Positions 26,988-30,527 of a stretch of 30,527 nt of DNA are shown here, one piece after another (position 1 is the stretch's first letter; each line of letters opens with the position of its first letter). The translations under genes and the position numbers were made by a program. Under the pieces are notes generated by a model, which was not told the DNA's origin, did not search any database, and saw only the letters and a program-made list of their open reading frames with translations. The DNA comes from BQJD01 sp965652415. Its GTDB lineage: Bacteria > Pseudomonadota > Gammaproteobacteria > Arenicellales > CAJQKF01. The stretch is taken from NCBI GenBank assembly GCA_965652415.1, contig CBFGVH010000029.1, forward strand, positions 1 through 30,527. Reading direction: 5' to 3'.

Positions 26988-27008
26988 GCCGCCGGGCGCG
27001 CCGGCGGC
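26988..27008 (+). terminator. Hairpin between convergent imuB and amrS
   Basis: GCCGCCGG and CCGGCGGC make a perfect 8-base stem with loop GCGCG, 17 bases after the imuB stop and 9 bases after the opposite gene's stop. No T-run follows, so it may work as a weak bidirectional terminator. Confidence 0.5.
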
Positions 27009-27016
27009 CGCCTCGC

Positions 27017-28084
27017 TCAGGCCCGTCCTTCCTCGTACTTGCGAAGCAGCACGCCTTCGTCGCCGCAGCAGCTCGCCGCGCACCGCTTGACCGCGCTGAC
27101 CGCCTCCGGATCGGCATCGAGGTAGGCCGCCACCGGGAGGTTGTCGACGGCGCAGTCGCAGCCCTGGTCGGCGTAGACGTAGACGTTGGCGAGCCCCTCG
27201 GCGCGCGCCACGTCCCCGGCACGATGCAGCAGCTCCACCGGCGTCGGCGGCAGGTGCGACAGCCGGTAGGCGGGGAAGAAGCGGGTCAGGTGCCAGGGGC
27301 TGTCGGCACCGAGGTGATCGCGAATCCAGGCCGCGATGCGGCCGATGTTGCCGAGATCGTCGTTGCGCGTGGGAATGATGTTGGTGCGGGTCTCGACGTG
27401 AAAGCCGAGGCCGTGGGCATACTCGAGGGACTCGAGCACGTCGGCCACCCCGGCCTTGCCGCAGATGCCCCGGTAGAACTCGTCCTCCATGCTCTTGATG
27501 TCCGAGCACAGCACGTCCACCGCGCCGGCCAGGCAGTCGAGCGCCGCGGTCGTCACGAAGCTGTTGGACACGTACACGGTGTACAGCCCGCGGGCGTGGG
27601 CCCGCTCGCAGACGTCGAGCACGTACTCCATCCACACCACCGGCTCGGAGTAGGTGAAGGCGATGCCCTGGCAGTCGTGGCGCAGCGCGGCCTCGACGAT
27701 CTCCTCGGGCCTGACGTAGGCCTGGCGTGAACGCCCTCGCGCCAGCAGGTCGAGCTCGGCCTCGCCCCAGGAGATCTCGAGGTTGTGGCAACCCGTGCAG
27801 CGGAAGCTGCAGCCGTAGCTGCCGATGGACATGACGCGGGTGCCGGGCCGGTAGTGGCGCACCGGCTTGTCCTCGATGGCGCCGATGTCGATGCTTGAGA
27901 CGATGCCGTAGCTCAAGTTGTACAGCGTGCCGCCGCGATTGACGTGGGCCTGGCAGAATCCGCGTTGGCCGTGGCGCAGGCGGCACCGCCACGGGCACAG
28001 GTTGCAGCGGGTGGAGCCGTCGGCGAGCTTCTCCTGAAGCCGCGTCGGCACCAGCCGGTACTGGTCGGGAGCTTCTCGGGTCAT
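27017..28084 (-). CDS. amrS: AmmeMemoRadiSam-type radical SAM enzyme
   Basis: A 355-residue radical SAM protein close to the AmmeMemoRadiSam (AmrS) family, which pairs with AMMECR1 and Memo proteins elsewhere. The N-terminal CNLCPWRCRLRHGQRGFC is the family's extra cysteine block; the radical SAM core is CSFRCTGCHNLEISWGEA (CxxxCxxC binding the [4Fe-4S] cluster). Later blocks are GIAFTYSEPVVW, VDVLCSDIKSMEDEFYRGICG, RTNIIPTRNDD and WHLTRFFPAYRLSHLPPT. The C-terminal region is unusual: YVYADQGCDC is followed by RCAASCCGDEGV instead of the usual YCPNCG. No AMMECR1 or Memo gene is in the window. The reaction is unknown. It follows tRNA-Gln on the same strand. Confidence 0.85.
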   Translation of the reverse strand: MTREAPDQYRLVPTRLQEKLADGSTRCNLCPWRCRLRHGQRGFCQAHVNRGGTLYNLSYGIVSSIDIGAIEDKPVRHYRPGTRVMSIGSYGCSFRCTGCHNLEISWGEAELDLLARGRSRQAYVRPEEIVEAALRHDCQGIAFTYSEPVVWMEYVLDVCERAHARGLYTVYVSNSFVTTAALDCLAGAVDVLCSDIKSMEDEFYRGICGKAGVADVLESLEYAHGLGFHVETRTNIIPTRNDDLGNIGRIAAWIRDHLGADSPWHLTRFFPAYRLSHLPPTPVELLHRAGDVARAEGLANVYVYADQGCDCAVDNLPVAAYLDADPEAVSAVKRCAASCCGDEGVLLRKYEEGRA

Positions 28085-28113
28085 GGGACGCTGCCTGGAT
28101 GAGAGGCGGGCCG

Positions 28114-28149
28114 CGCGTCGACGTGCGACCTCACGCGTCGACGTGCGAC
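28114..28149. repeat. Two tandem copies of a 16-base unit
   Basis: CGCGTCGACGTGCGAC occurs at 28114-28129 and 28134-28149, a 20-base period. Each unit contains the palindrome CGTCGACG. It lies between tRNA-Gln and amrS. Confidence 0.8.
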
Positions 28150-28163
28150 GGCCCCGGGAATGG

Positions 28164-28237
28164 TGGCTGGGGGAGAGGGATTCGAACCCCCGCTGGCGGA
28201 GTCAGAGTCCGCAGTCCTACCACTAGACGATCCCCCA
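28164..28237 (-). tRNA. tRNA-Gln (anticodon CTG)
   Basis: The minus strand folds as a full cloverleaf: acceptor TGGGGGA/TCCCCCA, D-stem GTC/GAC, anticodon stem GCGGA/TCCGC with loop CTCTGAC (anticodon CTG, reading CAG), T-arm GGGGG TTCGAAT CCCTC, discriminator G and an encoded CCA end (28164-28166). Confidence 0.96.
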
Positions 28238-28276
28238 ACGGGAACGTGTCAACCGACAGCATAGCAAAGTTGCCGG

Positions 28277-28295
28277 CCCCGCGAGAACCGCGAGG
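28277..28295 (-). other. Hairpin after rpsI
   Basis: CCTCGCG and CGCGGGG pair (one G-T) with a 5-base loop, 23 bases after the rpsI stop and before tRNA-Gln. No T-run follows. It may be a weak terminator or a processing site if rpsI and the tRNA are cotranscribed. Confidence 0.35.
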
Positions 28296-28318
28296 CCATG
28301 GGCAAGGTCGCGCCCGGA

Positions 28319-28714
28319 TCAGCGCTTGGAGTACTGCGGGCTCTTGCGGGCCTTTTTCTGGCCGACCTTCTTGCGCTCCACCGCGCGCGGGTCGCGGGTC
28401 ACGTAGCCGGCCTTGCGCAGCGTGGGGCGCAGCGCCTCGTCGTATTGCAGCAGGGCGCGGGTGATGCCGTGGCGGATGGCACCGGCCTGGCCGCTGTTGC
28501 CGCCGCCCGAGACATTCACCTTGATATCGAGACGGTCGACGAGCTCGGCGGTCTCGAGCGGCTGGCGCACCACCATGCGGGCGGTCTCGCGGCCGAAGTA
28601 CTCGTCCAGCGGCCGATCGTTGACGGTGATGCTGCCGGAGCCGGAACGCACGAACACGCGCGCGGTCGACGACTTGCGCCGGCCGGTTCCGTAATAGGTT
28701 TCCTGGGTCGCCAT
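28319..28714 (-). CDS. rpsI: 30S ribosomal protein S9
   Basis: A 131-residue S9, complete: YYGTGRRKSSTARVFVRSGSG at the start, VNVSGGGNSGQAGAIRHGITRALL in the middle and the basic tail RKKVGQKKARKSPQYSKR that reaches the P site tRNA. AGGAGCG overlaps the rplM stop and gives a good ribosome site, 16 bases downstream of rplM, in the universal rplM-rpsI operon. Confidence 0.99.
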   Translation of the reverse strand: MATQETYYGTGRRKSSTARVFVRSGSGSITVNDRPLDEYFGRETARMVVRQPLETAELVDRLDIKVNVSGGGNSGQAGAIRHGITRALLQYDEALRPTLRKAGYVTRDPRAVERKKVGQKKARKSPQYSKR

Positions 28715-28730
28715 GGTTTTCGAATCGCTC

Positions 28731-29159
28731 CTAGATATCCAGCGGCTTGGGTTGCTGGGCCTCGTGGACGTGGGACGGACCCTTGTAGATCTTGAGTTTC
28801 TTGAACATCGCGCGGCCGAGGGCGTTCTTCGGCAGCATGCCGCGCACGGCCGACTCGATGATGCGCACCGGGTTCTTCGCCAGCTGCTTGTCGAAGTTGA
28901 TCTCCTTGATGCCGCCGGGATGACCCGTGTGGTGGTAGTACATCTTGTCGCTGGCCTTGTTGCCGGTCACGCGGACCTTCTCGGCGTTGACCACGACGAT
29001 GTAGTCCCCGGTATCGACGTGGGGCGTGAACTCCGGCTTGTGCTTGCCGCGCAGGCGACGCGCCACTTCGGTGGCCAGACGTCCGAGCACCTTGTCGGTG
29101 GCATCGACGACGTACCAGTCACGGCGCACGGTTTCCGGCTTGGCGGAGAAGGTCTTCAT
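28731..29159 (-). CDS. rplM: 50S ribosomal protein L13
   Basis: A 142-residue L13, the E. coli length. MKTFSAKPETVRRDWYVVDATDKVLGRLATEVARRLRGKHKPEFTPHVD begins the protein, followed by KMYYHHTGHPGGIK and GMLPKNALGRAMFKKLKIYKG. ATG 29159 gives this natural start. A promoter at 29234-29262 and a leader of about 70 bases with a stem-loop precede it; L13 is known in E. coli to autoregulate through its leader. I see no Shine-Dalgarno sequence right before the ATG. Confidence 0.99.
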   Translation of the reverse strand: MKTFSAKPETVRRDWYVVDATDKVLGRLATEVARRLRGKHKPEFTPHVDTGDYIVVVNAEKVRVTGNKASDKMYYHHTGHPGGIKEINFDKQLAKNPVRIIESAVRGMLPKNALGRAMFKKLKIYKGPSHVHEAQQPKPLDI

Positions 29160-29198
29160 GGTGTTCGGGTTCGCTTGGGATTGCACTGAATTCGGCAC

Positions 29199-29219
29199 AG
29201 GCCCGGGCACGCCGGGCCT
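29199..29219 (-). promoter_or_regulatory. Stem-loop in the rplM leader
   Basis: AGGCCCGG and CCGGGCCT form a perfect 8-base stem with a 5-base loop, about 40 bases before the rplM ATG and just after the predicted start of transcription. It is a candidate site for L13 feedback regulation. Confidence 0.45.
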
Positions 29220-29233
29220 TGAAAAGGCGGCGG

Positions 29234-29262
29234 ATATTACTAGACGCAGGGCCGATTTACAA
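29234..29262 (-). promoter_or_regulatory. Sigma-70 promoter of rplM-rpsI
   Basis: TTGTAA (29257-29262), a 17-base spacer and TAATAT (29234-29239) on the minus strand, about 70 bases before the L13 start. Both boxes match four of six consensus bases and the spacing is ideal. Confidence 0.65.
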
Positions 29263-29320
29263 GCTTGCCGCGGCGCCCCGAGGTGCACCCGGAACCGCGG
29301 CCGCGGCCGTCGGCAGGACG

Positions 29321-29351
29321 AAAAAAAAGGCGCGACTTGAACGGTCACGCC
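29321..29351 (-). terminator. Intrinsic terminator of the candidate small RNA
   Basis: On the minus strand GGCGTGAC (29344-29351) and GTCGCGCC (29329-29336) pair over 8 bases (one G-T) with a 7-base loop and are followed by eight T. It ends about 60 bases before the rplM promoter, so it ends something transcribed from upstream, most simply the RNA starting near 29438. Confidence 0.88.
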
Positions 29352-29438
29352 TAAACCACCAAAGGAGGATGGAGGAGCCTTTCATCCCGCCGCGTCGGCA
29401 CCGGGGGCGCGGCGCGGGCGGAATCAGTAATCCGGAAC
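29321..29438 (-). ncRNA. Candidate small RNA with anti-Shine-Dalgarno loop
   Basis: A promoter-to-terminator unit of about 118 bases with no convincing reading frame. From 5' to 3' it has a GC-rich hairpin (29386-29418; arms CCCG-CCGCG and CGCGG-CGGG with a 2-base bulge), a short hairpin (29361-29382; AAAGG/CCTTT) whose 12-base loop is CTCCTCCATCCT, and the terminator hairpin with U8. The loop could pair with GGAGG ribosome sites. The shape is that of CCUCC-loop sRNAs (CcsR/'cuckoo' type of alphaproteobacteria). No homology search was possible, so its identity and expression are inference. Confidence 0.55.
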
Positions 29439-29444
29439 ATTTGT

Positions 29445-29473
29445 ATTTTCTAATATAATTTTTCTGCTGTCAA
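29445..29473 (-). promoter_or_regulatory. Promoter of the candidate small RNA
   Basis: A perfect TTGACA (29468-29473), 17 bases of A/T-rich spacer, then GAAAAT (29445-29450) on the minus strand. Transcription would start near 29438. The tract is strikingly A/T-rich compared with the rest of the window. Confidence 0.7.
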
Positions 29474-29635
29474 CCGACCCGGGCTGATCCGGCGTCACCC
29501 TGACAGTTGATGCCCTGCGCCCGCAAGACCTTTCAGGGTATTGAAATACAAGATCGTTTTCCCGGCAAGCCGAGACTTCCTGCTCGCCCCATCAGAATGT
29601 TTTATCCGCCGGGCTCGACCTCCCGCGCCGCCACC
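29474..29635. other. Non-coding gap between ferredoxin and the small RNA promoter
   Basis: No gene is seen. An inverted repeat ACCCTGA (29497-29503) and TCAGGGT (29533-29539) with 29 bases between may form a 3' hairpin of the ferredoxin mRNA, and GTATTGAAATAC lies at 29538-29549. No intrinsic terminator of the ferredoxin gene was found before 29321. Confidence 0.4.
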
Positions 29636-29950
29636 CTACAGGCGCAACCGCTCGACGACCTTGCCGCCGATGAGATGGCGCTCGATGATTTCGTCGATAT
29701 CGCCCTCGTCCACCCAGGTGTACCAGGTGCCTTCCGGGTAGACCACCACCACCGGGCCGAGCTCGCAGCGGTCCAGGCAGCCCGCCTGGTTGATCCTCAC
29801 GCCGCCGGGCCCGGCCAATCCCAGTTCCTTGACCCGGGCCTTGGCGTAGTCGCGCATCGACTGCGAGTCGTGGTCCTGGCAGCAGGCCTTGCCGTTGTCC
29901 CGGCGGTTGGTGCAGAAAAAGACGTGGTACTTGTAGTAGGGCTCGGTCAT
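29636..29950 (-). CDS. Thioredoxin-like [2Fe-2S] ferredoxin
   Basis: A 104-residue protein of the (2Fe-2S) thioredoxin-fold ferredoxin family. Cluster cysteines are Cys13 (FFCTN), Cys24 (GKACCQ; Cys23 also present), Cys58 and Cys62 (GCLDRCELGP), followed by VVVYPEGTWYTWVDEGDIDEIIERHL, the typical end of the stand-alone form. It transfers electrons in the cytoplasm; the partner is unknown. It follows the GlcF-like gene by 46 bases on the same strand and is probably cotranscribed. Confidence 0.92.
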   Translation of the reverse strand: MTEPYYKYHVFFCTNRRDNGKACCQDHDSQSMRDYAKARVKELGLAGPGGVRINQAGCLDRCELGPVVVVYPEGTWYTWVDEGDIDEIIERHLIGGKVVERLRL

Positions 29951-29996
29951 CGCGTGTCGAGGATTGAACGGGTCGGTCCGGTACCTGCCGGCGAAG

Positions 29997-30527
29997 TCAG
30001 GACAGGTCTTCGGCGAGCAGCTCGGCGAAGTGCTTGACCGGCACCGGCGAGCGGCTGGCGATATGGGTCTGGCAGCCCACGTTGGCGGTGACGATCAGCT
30101 CCGGCTCGCCCTCGACGAGCCTTGCCACCTTGTTTTCCAGCAGCTGCGCCGACAGGGACGGCTGCAGGAGGCTGTAGGTGCCCGCCGAACCGCAGCACAG
30201 GTGCGCGTCAGCGACACTTGTCAGCGTATAGCCGAGGTCCTCGAGCATTCGCTCCACCGTTCCCGCCCGCTTCAGGCCGTGCTGGTAGGTGCACGGGGAG
30301 TGAAACGCCAGCGGGTCGCGGCGCGGCGTCACGCCGAGTTCGGCGCCTCGCTCTCCGATGAACGTCGCCAGGTCCACCGACAGTTCGCTGACCCGGGCCG
30401 CGCGGGCGGCATAGTCCGGATCGTCCCGCATCATGCGGCCATAGTCGTTGACCATCACGCCGCAGCCGCTTGCGGTCATTATGATGGCTTCGGCCCCGTT
30501 TTCAATGTCCGGCCACCAGGCGTCGAT
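29997..30527 (-). CDS. GlcF-like Fe-S protein (CCG domain), N-terminus beyond window
   Basis: The frame enters from the right edge and stops at 29997; 176 residues are visible. They hold the second cysteine-rich CCG domain: ITASGCGVMVNDYG (TxxxGC), FHSPCTYQHGL (CxxxH), HLCCGSAGTYSLLQP (CCGSAG) and VTANVGCQTHI (NxGC). This order and wording (CCGSAGTYS, ANVGCQ) is that of the glycolate oxidase iron-sulfur subunit GlcF, which passes electrons from glycolate oxidation; LldE and GlpC relatives are less likely. A full gene would be about 400 residues. The downstream ferredoxin may be in the same operon. Confidence 0.88.
   Translation of the reverse strand: MDAWWPDIENGAEAIIMTASGCGVMVNDYGRMMRDDPDYAARAARVSELSVDLATFIGERGAELGVTPRRDPLAFHSPCTYQHGLKRAGTVERMLEDLGYTLTSVADAHLCCGSAGTYSLLQPSLSAQLLENKVARLVEGEPELIVTANVGCQTHIASRSPVPVKHFAELLAEDLS

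Noticed and set aside
29362..29458. Plus-strand small ORF MEEPFIPPRRHRGRG... preceded by AAAGGAGG
   Set aside because: The GGAGG ends directly at the ATG, which leaves no spacing for initiation, and the sequence is better explained as the reverse of the small RNA's CCUCC loop.

Overview
The window is ordinary, dense, high-GC chromosome from a proteobacterium, most likely a gammaproteobacterium. The support is an adjacent fabA-fabB pair (anaerobic unsaturated fatty acid synthesis), a lexA-imuA-imuB operon with a CTGT-N8-ACAG SOS box, rplM-rpsI, ispG, and Pseudomonas-style GTAGGAGC...GGCGAT repeats. I cannot place it to genus. No phage, insertion sequence or CRISPR array is visible.

Layout. 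1-2434 (minus): glgC and a GH57 glycosidase that runs off the left edge, a glycogen/alpha-glucan pair. 2595-3518 (plus): a BtuF-like periplasmic binding protein. 3525-4541 (minus): adenine deaminase, divergent from ispG (4651-5859, plus). 5850-11815 (minus): fabA, fabB, a COX15-type heme A synthase, a LolA-like protein and an MMPL/RND exporter, all in one direction. 12111-14128 (plus): an MFS transporter overlapping a trypsin-like protease. 14181-14396: a tandem REPIN-like cluster. 14409-20333 (minus): CYTH triphosphatase, hipA, hipB, a gamma-glutamyltransferase-family protein and a bacterial dynamin-like GTPase with its own promoter. 20395-22478 (minus): an OmpR/EnvZ-type two-component pair, divergent from a His-rich Spy/CpxP-like periplasmic protein (22702-23274, plus). 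23326-24018 (minus): a TVP38 membrane protein. 24125-26971 (plus): SOS box, lexA, imuA, imuB. 27017-29159 (minus): rplM, rpsI, tRNA-Gln(CTG) and an AmrS-like radical SAM enzyme. 29160-29635: a regulatory gap with the rplM promoter and leader and a candidate small RNA. 29636-30527 (minus): a thioredoxin-like [2Fe-2S] ferredoxin and the C-terminal part of a GlcF-like Fe-S protein cut by the right edge.

The strongest candidate for something undescribed is the small RNA at about 29321-29438 (minus). It has a TTGACA-N17-GAAAAT promoter, a GC-rich first hairpin, a second hairpin that displays a CCUCC-rich (anti-Shine-Dalgarno) loop, and an intrinsic terminator with eight U. Other points worth checking are the tandem REPINs, the ATGA/TTG ambiguity at the start of the MMPL gene, the radical SAM enzyme with an unusual cysteine-rich tail, the gamma-glutamyltransferase homologue lacking the usual arginine and a signal peptide, and the MFS-protease pair. 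All calls come from reading the sequence; no database search was run.
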